Shown here: piece by piece, positions 26,601-38,200 of the stretch
How the letters are laid out: the number at the start of each line of letters is the position of its first letter
Position numbering within the stretch: the stretch's first letter is position 1
Assembly (NCBI RefSeq): GCF_000208865.1
Contig: NC_018396.1
Coordinates: 2,909,101-2,973,100 of the forward strand
DNA from: Neospora caninum Liverpool
Taxonomy: Eukaryota > Apicomplexa > Conoidasida > Eucoccidiorida > Sarcocystidae
Reading direction: 5' to 3'
DNA: 64,000 bases
Notes under the pieces: model-generated
What the model was told of the DNA's origin: nothing
The model's database searches: none
The model's input: only the letters and a program-made list of their open reading frames with translations
Translations under genes and position numbers: made by a program

Positions 26601-26772
26601 CCTTTTCTGTGAAACCTCCGTCCTTCCGAGCACAAATCGAGTCTCAGTGTCGCCAGAGGCGTCGAGTCATCGAGTGGACAGGCACGGCGTGTTGCCGCAA
26701 TCAGATCGGCCAGGTGTAGATACACCTGCGTCGGCGCGAGAAATCGTGTCCTTGTTTCACGGACGAGCATAG
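20674..26772 (+). CDS. DHHC-type protein S-acyltransferase (palmitoyltransferase), tandem copy 1, 389 aa, 11 exons
   Basis: Transfers palmitate to protein cysteines at a membrane. Exons: 20674-20839, 21417-21531, 22043-22153, 22479-22525, 23436-23486, 24015-24102, 24400-24508, 25185-25258, 25693-25835, 26210-26258, 26556-26772; all phases join. Cytosolic N-terminus 1-70; TM1 about 74-92 after a Cys segment ([18 protein letters not shown]); TM2 about 105-126 ending SDPG; then [16 protein letters not shown] and the cysteine-rich domain [16 protein letters not shown]; catalytic DHHC at 188-191; TM3 ([18 protein letters not shown]) 202-229; TM4 ([15 protein letters not shown]) 255-280; TTNE of the TTxE motif 284-287; NPYSSG, then HRVEPS. 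All catalytic and zinc-binding positions are present. Closest in style to the plant and ZDHHC9/14 class. The last exon is the least certain: a TAG immediately follows the conserved AG|GTAGGT donor, so an unspliced form would end at 26262 with 318 residues. Confidence 0.88.
20810..20817. promoter_or_regulatory. TGCATGCA octamer inside DHHC copy 1 exon 1
   Basis: The octamer spans the Leu-His-Ala codons near the end of exon 1. The second copy has the same octamer at the matching codons (30123-30130) although the flanking codons differ. It could be coding constraint only. Confidence 0.2.
23071..23094. repeat. (AT)n microsatellite in intron 4 of DHHC copy 1
   Basis: About 12 uninterrupted AT units lie within the longest intron of this gene (22526-23435). 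Confidence 0.95.
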
Positions 26773-29700
26773 AGACGATGGAGTTCCAAAGATTATTTAG
26801 GGACCGCGACGCGCTCCTGTTGCGTACTCCGTCTCTGTCGGACCTTAAAACAGATGAAAACGAATCAACAATGAGAACCTGTGTGCGCCTCCTGGTTTTA
26901 AGGATGTATATATTGATATACATATATTGGTATATCCACATGCTTGCGCCGTTTGAGTGCATATGCCCGCACGCATATTCACCTCTCTTCGAACCATCTG
27001 TCCGGACGTCTAGGTTTTTGTCTAGCACCTCGTGTCCCGCTGTAGTTTTTTGTGGTCACTCGGCCTCAATACGTAGATGTGGAAGCATATGTGCATGCAT
27101 ACATCTGTTTGTACGGAGAGTGATACACCCGAGTGGATTCCCGCGCAAAGGCGCGGTTGTGCGTAACAAATGCTTTTTCCGTCTTACACAACAAAGCACG
27201 GATAAAGGGTACGCTACACAAGATCCGACAACACAGAGTCGCCCCTTCCGGTTTGCTGCGCGTAATACGTTCTAGACGGATTACATGCATTTTGAACACA
27301 AGACAACTGAAGATGATCACTCAGTCTACTCGTGGGCGTTGAACGGGCGATGGCCGAGGCCCGCCGCATGAAAATGACCCCAAAAACAAGAAGCGACAGC
27401 TGGTAGTTGCTGGTTGGTTACTTGGCGCAAAAAAAAGGTTGTGCCCGGGTCTTCTCAGCGGTTTTACACGACCTACAACGATCGATCCAGCCGTGCGTAT
27501 CGTGCTTTACACACTCCTGTGTAATCAGAGAGGCGTTGGCCGGAGTGCGTTTAACAGACCGTTTCCCCTCGTGTCTTCTGGGCTACGCACGCAGATCCTC
27601 CCGTTTCTGACGCAGCGCTATGGTGTTCACCACCTCACAAGACATCTGTGTATGACAAGAGGCAGGCAACTCCCCGTGAAAGTTTCACCATCGCGGATCT
27701 ATGCCCATATCTCTAGACAGAGGAAGGGTCAGCGTGACTAATAGTAGACAGCACCCGTTCAATAGAGAGGCAGACAGAAAGGTGAGGCGAGAGAGGGAAG
27801 CAGGTTGACTGACAGAACGGAAGAGCAAAGTGCAGATGGCGGTGATGTGCAGAGACCCATTATGCTCTGTTGCGGAAGAAACCAGGAGTTAGCATCGAAA
27901 GCCGTCTGCCATCCCGCCCGCACAGATCGCAAGACCGATTCTCAAGGAACTTTTATGCAGCGCCTGCCAGGAAATCGCCTCGTCAATGAAGGGCGTTATC
28001 ACAGAGACTCTCCAGTCGCCGTTTACGCACATCTCGACGCGGGGGTTCCGACTCTCCGTAGGGGCACTTTTTGTCAACAACACTAAGGACAGCTGAGTCA
28101 CACTAGGCTGATGCAATTGCTAACCAAGTCCGCCAACTCAGATGACTCTCTACAAAACATCAGAACCCTGCGGTGTGTTTCGAGCCGGCACATACATACA
28201 CCTCGCCAGGAGGGTCAGCGACAGCGCCCGGTTCCTATCGCTGGAAGAGCAGTAAAGATAATAGACCAAATATCCAGTAGAGAGCTTTGGAGAAATAAAG
28301 GCGCGGACAGGCCCCAGACACATTCAGCAAACCGTTCTGTCTGATTGTGCAGCCAGGCAAGAGGCTGCCACGTCCAGGAGGGCATCTACCGGGAAAGACG
28401 TTTGTTGTATTGCAGTCCCCGCGCGGGCCGCTCTACCACGTGAACAAGGGGTGAAATGGGGCGCGTCAAATCGAGTCACCAGAGACATGATAGTACGTAG
28501 GATACTGAATATGACTCCAGTTATGAGATACAGACTAGGATCGGAAGGAGGCCCCATAGGCTGTTCGTTCCATCTCCGTTTCATTTAAATGGGTGTTAAT
28601 CCAAGTCACGTAAAACAAGACGCCCTCTGTATACACACAACCATATTCGCCGCGGTTTGTGTCGGCGGCGGAAAAACGATCTGTGGTTAAGAAACGGCAC
28701 GATCGGGATGAATCCTGGAAAACGTTTTTGCTGACCCGCAGCGTTTTCCGCAATTCTGTGTTGTTTTCCTGGAAGCTCCTGCCGGTCCCCCGCGCTGCGC
28801 TCTTGCAAGTGTTGCCGCACACAAGGGATCCTCATGCCATCTCTGAGAATGTGACCAGGCGTGGTCACAGCACAGAGGCTGGTTCCGGAGAGAGGCACAC
28901 CGACAGCATGCACAGACGCCAACTGCCTTTTTATCTTCCCCCACTTTCTTTTGCAAATCGCGTATGCGTCGATTCGGGAACGCTACATCTTCGGATGCAG
29001 TTGGACCCTTTCCGTGTCGGAAACCCGACTTGGCCTGGCTCCAGGGGGTCGGGTCCGACCCACCACACGCTAGACACATTGGCCGTATGGCTGGGTACGT
29101 TTTCTCACAGAGTGCCGACTTTTCCTGGAGGGCTGTCCACCCGTCGACACCTTTTCCTGCCTTCCTACAACTGCGTTTTTTGCTCATAAAACTGAATGTG
29201 TTACTGCATTCTGCACATAGACCTGGGCACCAGACAGCTGGTTAGTGCGGCCTGCCGGGAGGCCTAGCTTGGAAAGCTGTGTGCAAGGCAGCCACGCTTA
29301 TATGGCAAGTCAACTTTATAATGTGGATTGCTTGGAAATATCCCGTTGTTGGTCGTCAGTTCTCTCGTTTTGTCTCTGCCTTCTCTCCTTCTCTATGGTT
29401 GGACGCCGGTCGTCCCCCTCTCTCTCTCTCGAGCTCTTTCTCCGGAGCCCGCGCACGGTACCCTAACCCGGGGCCCCTGAGGCCGGGGTTCGTCCACCGT
29501 GTGTGCCCCATCGGTGGATCCCGTTGAAGCTGCGGGCTGGGACGTTTGTTTCCCTTTCGCTTCCTCTCTAGAGGAGTCACGTTTGTTTTTTCTAGCGCGA
29601 CATACCGGCCGCGGCGCTGTGGCGGGTCGTGCGTTCCCTTGCAAGGCCGTCGTCCTCTAGGCCACTCGACTGAGAGCTACCTGTGTGAGGCGTGCAGTCC

Positions 29701-29986
29701 GACCTCCCCTTCTGCGAAATCATTCTTTTTCGCCACGGTGGTGTGTTTCACGCACACGCGTGCGAATCCCACGTCGGTGTGTCGCTCTTTCTGCAAAGAC
29801 CCCGGGAAATCAAAGTGCACACCTGCCGCCGGCGTGGCGCGCACCTTGGGTTCGCTCTTTTGCTTCTCCAGAATGAGCCCCGCGAGGAGGATGCATCTAC
29901 ACCGCGTTTTCTTTCTCCTCCCTTTTTGTAGCACCGGATGAAAAGGCAGCCGGTGTCTCGGTTTCGCGTGCTGAGCGTGGGGTAGA
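26773..29986. other. Spacer between the two DHHC genes
   Basis: No gene recognised in about 3.2 kb. It holds a TGCATGCA at 27092-27099, the cox1-like fragment at 28467-28533, and pyrimidine-rich sequence around 29,340-29,600 that may be the promoter or 5' UTR of DHHC copy 2. Confidence 0.45.
28467..28533 (-). pseudogene. Short nuclear insertion of mitochondrial cox1 (NUMT), N-terminal fragment
   Basis: Read on the minus strand, about 22 codons give YLITGVIFSILRTIMSLV followed by TRF, which matches the first transmembrane helix pattern of cytochrome c oxidase subunit I (LYLI-G-F-GT-MSL-IRFEL). The similarity stops abruptly on both sides, and there is no start codon or flanking cox1 sequence, so this is a non-functional fragment. 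Toxoplasma-group nuclear genomes are known to carry many short cox1, cob and cox3 pieces. The call rests on protein-level resemblance read by eye over a short span. Confidence 0.55.
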
Positions 29987-32900
29987 ATGTACGACCTCAC
30001 CGGAGCAGTGGAAGGCGACGGCGCATCCACTGAGGACACAGAGGGAAGCGAAACAGATCTACTGTGTGCGACAGACGACGAAGAAGACCTTGAGCGAGGC
30101 CTGCTTTTCCGTCCAGAGTCTTTGCATGCAGCGCCTCGCAGCCCGCCCCCGAGTAAGGTCCACGAAAAGAAACGCGACAGACCAATCGCGTGCAGTCTTG
30201 CGGGCACAGGAATCGGGGAACAGGCGTGGTCGAGACACCTAAAGTCCCCAGCAGCCTTCTGGCTTTTTGTATGAGTGTTCGTTGCCTAGAGGCCTTAAAA
30301 ACCCCAGGGCGTGTGTGCGTTATCCGCTCGGCGATGAGGGACGGCCTTTTTCTCTGGGTAGGTTTCGGGTCGTTGCTGAGTTCCCGTCCCGTCGGGGTGT
30401 CTTTGCCGCGGTCGACGTTCCACTTCCGCTTTGCACGCATTCCTTGCTTCTTCCTTCTCCACCCAGCAAAGGAACACCACGACGAACCTGACGACACGGA
30501 GGACGACGAGGACGAAGACGAAGAAGAGCCTGGTCTTCTTATGGTTACGCTCCTCCTGTTGATCTTACCTGCATTACTCTTCTATCCCTGTGTGTAAGGA
30601 CAACACTGCCCGTGACGCGGCCGAATCCGTCGGTTCCCCTTGGTTTCTAGCCCCCTTTGGCGCAGCCATATGGCCAGTTTTCTGTTGTATTCTGCGGCAG
30701 TCCTTCGCTGAGCATCACGTCTACTGCCGCGCGCAGAAGGAATGGCAGTCCAGCAGCAAGTCCGAACCAGCCCTCACGCTCCCAACGTCGCCTGGAAAAA
30801 GTGTGACAAGGCGGGATCCATCTTCGTTCCCGGCATCACAGTTCCACCTTTCGTCGAGCGCCCATTGCGACAAAGGCAGCTCGTCTTGTGCTTTCTTTCC
30901 TTTTCAGACTCCCCTGCCTTCCTGAGGAGAGACAAGTTGCGACGGGTTGGACCTTCGGCCTGCTGCTAACCGCGACGCTCGGCACTTTGATCCCAGTCGC
31001 TTTCAGCGACCCTGGAATGTGCGTTTCTCAAAGCCTTGAGGAAGTCGTCCGCTAGTGTAGATGGAACGTGCCTTTAAAAACGACCAAATAGCGTTTGAAC
31101 GCATTGCGACGATCTCTAACTCAAGGCCTCCACGTGTCTGTGTGTCTGAGCAGGGAAGCAAACACACTTCCACAGCTCACCCACACCGAGTCCGCAGTTG
31201 CCTGACATGCTTTCTCTCCTCGGGAGCTAAACTCGTTGATAGAAAAGTCTTTTCCTAACAACTACAGCATCTTCAAAATCATATCCACAAACCTCTCCTT
31301 AGTAAATCAATAAATTATTTCTTGTTGATCGGTGGGGAAACACCGAGACGTGCAGCCGCGCGTCGACCTCTGACTACCTCACACCCTACGCGTATTGACA
31401 TCCAGGAGGCGCTCAATGGATATCTATTTGTCTTTTTGGCAGTGTAGTTTCTCATTTTCCTGCTTGTCCCTTTGCTCCCAGCATTCCCCGAGAACCTTGT
31501 CCAACGGAGCTTCCTCGTGGAACGGACCGTAGGTCTTTTCTCTGTTTTCTGTTGGCCACCCCGCCGCCAAATCCCCACCAGACACATCGAAGAAAACCGA
31601 TTTTGCCGTGGGGCTTTGTTTTTCAGCATCGCCCAGTGCCGGTCTGGGAGCCGGGAGACAGACGTGCGTGAAGCCCAGCATTCGCCCCTTCATGCATGCA
31701 CAAAAGTGCCTGTGGAAACTGGACCCACACGGACTTCCCCAATGCCACGGACATGCAAATGGTTTCTGCAGGCTTCTCCGTTTTCCCGCAGGAGTAAAGT
31801 ATATCACGATCAACGGCGTCAGTGTCCCCCAGAAGTGGTGCAGTAAGGATAAATGAAAAAAGCGCACGCTTGCTCGCCCTTCAGAACCCGCCCTTTTCTC
31901 CAGGTAGACAGCGAGCGACTTTAAAGGCTAGCTTCGCGTTTGCTGGAGTCAAATGTCCTGGCCCCCGCCTGAGTAGTGGATCTCGATCGTGTAGGCACAG
32001 CAGCGTCGCATTCGCCGCTGTTCCGGGGCGCCCTAAAGAGTCTCTGCCTCGGTAGAGGAGCCAAGGGAATCCCAAACAGCTTGTTTGGCAGCGCAGCCGT
32101 CCGAGAAGACAAGACCAACCCACAGAGGGCGAAGCAGCGCGCCTAGCGCTCTGCTGCGCTAGAGATCTTGGACAACATCTGTGTGTGTTGTCTTGTCTTT
32201 CCTTTCCAGCAACGTGCTATTTGTACAGGCCTCCTCGCTCGAAGCATTGCTCCGTCTGCAACAACTGCGTTCGGCGGTTTGACCACCATTGTCCTTGGTA
32301 CGCTTGCGAAGTCTTCTGTGGAAAACTGTCGCCCTCGCTCTTCCTCCTGCGCTGGTGTCTTGTGCCGGCTTGGGTGACTTCTAGACGCACGCAGCAAGCA
32401 GACAGGACGGAAGTGAGAGAAAACGCGTTTTCCCTCTCTTTTCGACTGCCACACTCCTGGCTGCTCCGGACCCTGGGGGTGGGTGGGCGTATGGCGGCGG
32501 GGCGCGCGGCGCGAGACTTTTGTGGAGGAAGGTTCTCGCCTCGCGCTGGTCCACGCGTAGCCTCTCTCTCTGCGTTCTTTCGCTGATGCGGCTTTGCTCT
32601 CTCTTGTCGGTCTGAGGCAGCTGCGTTCGCATGCTGCGCCTAACGAGACGATACCCGCTGGGTGTGAGAGGCAAGTCCTCAGGGAGCATCATCAGGCGTC
32701 TCGCTCACATAACACAACGTTTTTGAGGGAAATGCAACACTGGCAGTACCTTCGCGAGACGGCCGTGGAGAGACCGAAGCTCCCGACCAGCAACAGCGAC
32801 AAGGAGTCGGTCTTCGCGAGTAACCTGAGGCCTCGTGTTTCTCGCGCGTGGTCACTTTCGGTTCGTATCTGCGTCTCGGGGTTTTTCTGCAGGGTGTCGA

Positions 32901-35240
32901 ACTGCGTCGGCGAACGGAACTATCGCATTTTCTTCTTCTTCCTCGTCTTCTGCGCCCTCTACTGTCTCTCGGCCGTCGTCGGCATTGGCGTCGCCTTCCA
33001 TGTGCGGTGAAGCATCACACGTGATACACCACGGCGTGCATCCACGACTCCAGGAAACCTCTAAATTTGGTCGAAGCCGAAAGAGGTGTACCTAATAGGC
33101 AGAGACGACTACACGTGCATATTTAGATGCGTCGACAAAGGCGTGAAAATGCTGTGTACGATTGATCAGGACGGAAAAGCAACGCCAGAGCAGATACGCA
33201 AAAGTGAAGGATATGAATTGCGCACAGGCTTCTCCTGTGTTTTTGCCGCTGTGATGATGCGGCCTGATCTATCGTGCGGTCGCAAGCTTGGTGACGGGCC
33301 ATGATACGCTTGAGGGGTGCATTGAGGGTTTTCTAGCGCAGAGACTTGATCCCCTTTTTACCTTTTTTTGTGCTCGGCACGATGCATTTTTTGCAGACGC
33401 AAATTCACAGTCGAGGTCCTGCGAGCTTCGCGTCGGTTTGGAAGACCGTGAAGGGATGCCCTCATCTGTAAGCGAATGGTTGTTCCGTTTTTTTCCATGT
33501 TTGGTTTTGCTCCGCTACTCTGGTGACCCCTCTTCGCTTCGCATCGACTGGAGCCTCTCTCGATTCCGCTGCGCCCTTGTCGGTGTGCGGATCCTCGTCT
33601 TTGCTCCTCCTTTGTCGTCATTGTTCGTCGTGCATCCACGCTTGCGACCAGCGTTTCGTTTCCGCTTCTCTCTGCAACGCGAGAGTGTCTGGTTCTCTGC
33701 GCTGTTGCTTCTCTCGCGTCGTTTTCGTTCCTGTTTCCCTCTCCGGAGGCTGCGACCGCGAATGCAACCCTCCGTCTCCGTTTTCTGCAGCGCGGTTCTC
33801 TTCCTTTACGGCGTGTGCTGCTCCATCCCGGTCTTCCATCTCTTGTTCTTCAACATCTATTTGATTGCAAACAACCGCACAACAAACGAAGAGGCCTTGC
33901 AGCTATTCACCAAGAAAAATCCGTATTCTCACGGTGAGTCCGCTCGCAAACGGAAGATAGAAAACCGCGGGAAACGTGACGGGGAAAGGGAAGAATGAGC
34001 AGGAAAGAAACGACGCAGAAGGGTAGGGCGGACGGGGAAACCGAGAGTGGTAAGGAAAACAACGGAAATGGAAAGGAAGTGCGACACGTTGAAGACGAAG
34101 GTTATCGTGCCTGGAGGGGGCGCGATCAGAAAAACGAGGTGGGAGAAAGAGACAGAGTAGACTCGGCGACCGCCGACGTCAAATTCTCGAGCAATCGAGG
34201 GACAGGGAGACTGAGAGAAGGAAGCACGAAATGCATCTCCGAGAGTGAGACAGAATGTCCGATGGCCTTGACGCATTCCTATCTCGTGTTGTTGGCCCTG
34301 AGGCTCCCGGAAATGTGGAGACATTCGCTGATATTTCTAGATCCTGGCGTTCGACTGACGTCTCCATTTCCTCTCGCAGGCTGTATCTATAACGTCCGTC
34401 AATTCATGTGCCATCGAGTCGGGCCTAGGTAGGTCACGAAACCACGTCTCAAGGAACCGCGCTTGTCCTTTTTCTCCACTACATTCATGGACTTTCTCTC
34501 TGCAATCTGTAGAGCGATTCATGAAGATGAATCAAGTACCCTTACAAATCATATACATATATATATATATATATCGGTATATAGGTAGTATCTGGAGCAG
34601 CAGTCTCACACTCTCTCGTTGATCGGTGCTCGCCTGCTTTGGTGGCATCCTGTGAGTTCCGCTGCGGTAGCGGAAAGGTTCTACACCCCCACAGATTTCC
34701 CAAATCCTCCCGGTTGCGGGTCTCTTACTCCGCCTAGGGGCGTTCGCTTCATTCGGGCTTCTTTTGAGCTCCTCGAAAAATCTGATATAAACCGAAGATA
34801 CAAATTCTGCATATACATAGATACACAATTGTTTATAGATGCACTAACTCTGGTCGGTGCCAGGATTGAACACAGTAATCAGTTCATATGTAGGCGTCTG
34901 TAAGCTTATACATGACAGGGTCCGTGTGTTCCACTGTTTGGTCTGTGTCTTGGTGTGCTGTGGTTGGGTATATCTGTTTACGGTTTTGTGTGGATTCGAG
35001 AACCTTTAGGACGCCGACACGTCTTTCCATTTCGCGTTTTTGCATTGCTTGCGCACTTGCCCTTTCTCGGGTTTTGCTCGCAGCTACGTGGCACAGACTG
35101 GGCGGGCGAAAACGTTCCCAGAGAGGCTTGGCGTCTTGGTCGAATACTGCAAATGCCCGGGCGTTTTCTTGCTGGCCTCGTCGAGGCGTCGCGGGTCTCA
35201 TCTCGACAAGCACCATGACTTATCTCATCGGTCATTCTGA
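29987..35240 (+). CDS. DHHC-type protein S-acyltransferase (palmitoyltransferase), tandem copy 2, 372 aa, 11 exons
   Basis: Paralogue of the gene at 20674. Exons: 29987-30152, 30467-30593, 30908-31018, 31482-31528, 31792-31842, 32210-32297, 32893-33001, 33397-33467, 33791-33933, 34380-34428, 35084-35240; every intron has the same position and phase as in copy 1. Same plan: TM1 ([18 protein letters not shown]) about 77-94, TM2 to SDPG at 134, [36 protein letters not shown] 192-195, TM3 ([18 protein letters not shown]), TM4 ([18 protein letters not shown]), TTNE 287-290, NPYSHG, HRVGPS. Likely an active enzyme. It differs in the segment before TM1: the Cys-containing stretch of copy 1 is replaced by a run of Asp/Glu (30475-30529). 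The C-terminal exon gives a short Arg/His/Lys-rich tail with a CKC. As in copy 1, a TAG follows the exon 10 donor, so a 321-residue form ending at 34432 is possible. Confidence 0.88.
30123..30130. promoter_or_regulatory. TGCATGCA octamer inside DHHC copy 2 exon 1
   Basis: Same octamer, same Leu-His-Ala codons as in copy 1 (20810-20817). It may be a conserved cis-element near the start of each gene, or coding constraint. Confidence 0.2.
34557..34574. repeat. (AT)n microsatellite in intron 10 of DHHC copy 2
   Basis: About nine AT units, lying between exon 10 and the proposed exon 11. Confidence 0.9.
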
Positions 35241-38200
35241 AGTGTCTGCAAGCTTCGAGGGCGACGCAGGGCGTCACGGTTTCTTTTAAGCCGCGTCAGA
35301 CCTCTCTCGTGAGTCGAAGGCGACATGGCCTGCGAGATGAGGCGGCCTCCATCATGTTCGCTTGTTGAAGCAAGAGAAGATACAAACAGGGAGAGGGAAC
35401 AGTCAGAGGACGACGCATTTTCCTTTGTTGTAGCTGGTGAATGCTAACACTCTGGAGAGGCTCTCTGGCGGGCGTCGGAGGAAGCTTCTTCTCGGATGGC
35501 GATGGAGCCGCCAGAGCGTGCGAATGCGCAGCTCTTTCTGTATGCTTTGGCCTCATACATTTAGCTATCTGAACCCGGCTACTTGTACCGCTCTTTTCGG
35601 TCTGTACAGATTTCTGGAAAGCATTCTCGCATCCTCTCGGCCAATCTCTCTGGCTGACCACTCTATCTGCCTCGCTTGTCTTGCTGGTTGTCTTTCAACA
35701 TCTCGTTTCTTGCCTGCGTCTACACGTACAAAGATTTTATGTGCGTTCATGTGTAGATAAAACAGGCCGTCGTCCTATGGCCCGGAGAGGAACTTCGTTC
35801 GCAGGGGGACAAGACGCCTCTTGTCTTGTACAGTTTTCCCGTTTTTTGTCTGAATGAAGCATCGGCACACTGGCCTGCGTGGAGCGGGTGCATGCAGTTT
35901 TGCATTTTTGTCGACCTTTGGCCAATTCGCGCGTGTTTTGGAAAACGTGATGGGCGTGGCAGGAAGAGAAGGGGGCAACGAAAAACGGGACTCTGCGTAT
36001 CTTTCGCAGTCCCTTTGTCTCCTGTCTCGGCCGCGGCAGCCGACAAAGATTCTCACAAAAAGCGAGGCGGGATGGGGGGGAGGGGGGGGGGCGACAATCT
36101 CAGGTCGCAACCCGTTTACGCATTGCGCCGCTCCGTCTCCGCGGGTGCGCCTAGGGTTTCTTGTCAACTTCACAAAAAAGTGAAGCATAGGGGTTGAGCA
36201 TTTCCGGGGGAAGCGCACGACGGCGAGAAATGCAGTTTAGGTGCCGTGTATGTTCACGGTCCGTCTCCTGGGTTTTTTTGTCCCCGGAGAAGCCAAGCAC
36301 TACCCTAAATTTGAGTCATGGCATTTCGAGAGGCGGTGGCCAGGCATCTATTCTCTGGTCTGTGGTTTTTTGCAAGGCAGGCTCCGATTTGCCGGTGAAG
36401 TTTTTGTCTTTTAACAGGGGGAAACTCCTAACGCAGCCGCCGAGCGGCAGAGAGGCGCCGAGGCAGTGGCGTGCTTTTTTCCTTAAAGCCTAAAACGATT
36501 TGAAGCCTTCAAGAAACGAAGAAACAAGTAGATCGAGTAAGGCACAGAACCGAGACGTTGTGTGCGGCATTCAGTCTCTGATCGTCATCGCTCAAAAACA
36601 GCATCCCCGTTTTGAACACTCGGTACACACAGGCCACTTTCAAAACGTGACACAGCATAGGTCGTGGGCAGCCTTGGATGACGCATGCTAGTTTCCAAAA
36701 AACAGAGCACTGCAACCTTTCCGTGAAACGGACGGCTGAACCAAAAGACACTCCGCATTAACAGCTGCGATGGCGTGTGAACGCTGGAGCGGAAGAACGG
36801 AAAGAAAATGAGGGTCAGAAGCTTTGCCAGATTTCCGTGGGTTTCTTCGCTGACACACAACAAATGTAGAAGCTGCCGTGTGGATCTTCCTTCTCTGTCT
36901 CTCCCTCGCAGCGAATGATTCTTTGCCTTTTTTGCCGTGCAAGGAGAGACGACAAAATGCGGAGGACACGCGAGTTGTGTGTACCGGAAGTTCCCCTAAA
37001 AGTAATTATAAGTAGAAGTACAAATCTATACGCATCTACACGTATGTGTATTAGCATGTATCAGTGTAAATAGGGGATGGTATATGTAAGTGTGTATACG
37101 GTTATATATTATATAGTGTATGAACAGAAGTCTATCAATGGAGGCACAGGGACCATTGAATAAACGGGTTTCCTGTTCGTGCTGCAACTGGGTTCCACTC
37201 CAAGTTTTGTTGGTTTCGTGTTTGAGGGTCTCCTTATCCATTCTGGTTCGGGCCTCTCCCAAGCAGGATGAGGGCAGGAACAACGTCTGCCGATATGGTC
37301 AGACATCAGATGAAAAGAAGCGATTTATTTCTTCGTTTCAGCCCGAGACGCTGGGAATACATATCTCAGCCATCTGCCCGCGTACACATATGACTGTAAT
37401 GCGTATAAACATATATGCAGGCCCCAAACTGACCATACATATGCATATACATATTATATATATATATATACGTACCTATACAAACGCATTCAGCTGTGGT
37501 GCAGTGGAACTTGAAATCGACACAGAAGCGAGCAGTAAACACGCGGACCGTATCGCCGGCGACAAGCAGAAGATGTCGCACAAGGAATCCGAGAAAACGC
37601 ATTCAGCTGGAAGGCGAAAGCGATCGGAGCGCTAGAAACTCGCCCCTTTACCACTGTCCCTGGATATCAGGCGAGCAAGCGTGTGTACGCGGCCTCGAGG
37701 GCTCCGGAGGAAACGAGGAAGTGCCCGAACGAAGCCTGCGAGAGATGGAACAAAGGGGCAAAGCGTGCAGGTGAGACGACAGCGGTAGAGAACAGGAAAT
37801 TAGGGGAAACGCCGGATGTAAAAGTGAAGGCCAACACACAAGCGCAAAGCCGCGTCTCGGCAGGCAAAGCCGCCACAGAGAGGAGCACGCGGGATGACTG
37901 TGGCGCCTGTGACAAAACGGCCTACGCGGGCGAGGTGTCAACAATGAAGGACAGAAGTGCAGCAAGACGCATTCTCGCGAGGAAAAGGGAGAAGAAACAC
38001 CAAAAGAAAAGAGGCTGCTGGTAGGGCGATGGCGCCTACCGCAGGGCGATCCACACGTGTGTCGGTACCTCGGGCCTGCATATACAGAACACTAACCCGT
38101 TTTGTAGCGTCCAAAGAAAACCCCCTTTTAGACGATATCTTCATGTGGAAGGTAGCGAGACGCATTCTCATTCGCTTCTCAATACGACCATGGAGGTGTG

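Noticed and set aside
29464..29490. GC-rich imperfect inverted repeat (AACCCGGGGCCCC...CCGGGGTT), considered as a tRNA arm or terminator
   Set aside because: No acceptor stem, anticodon arm or A/B box spacing around it; a single imperfect hairpin in a spacer is not enough.
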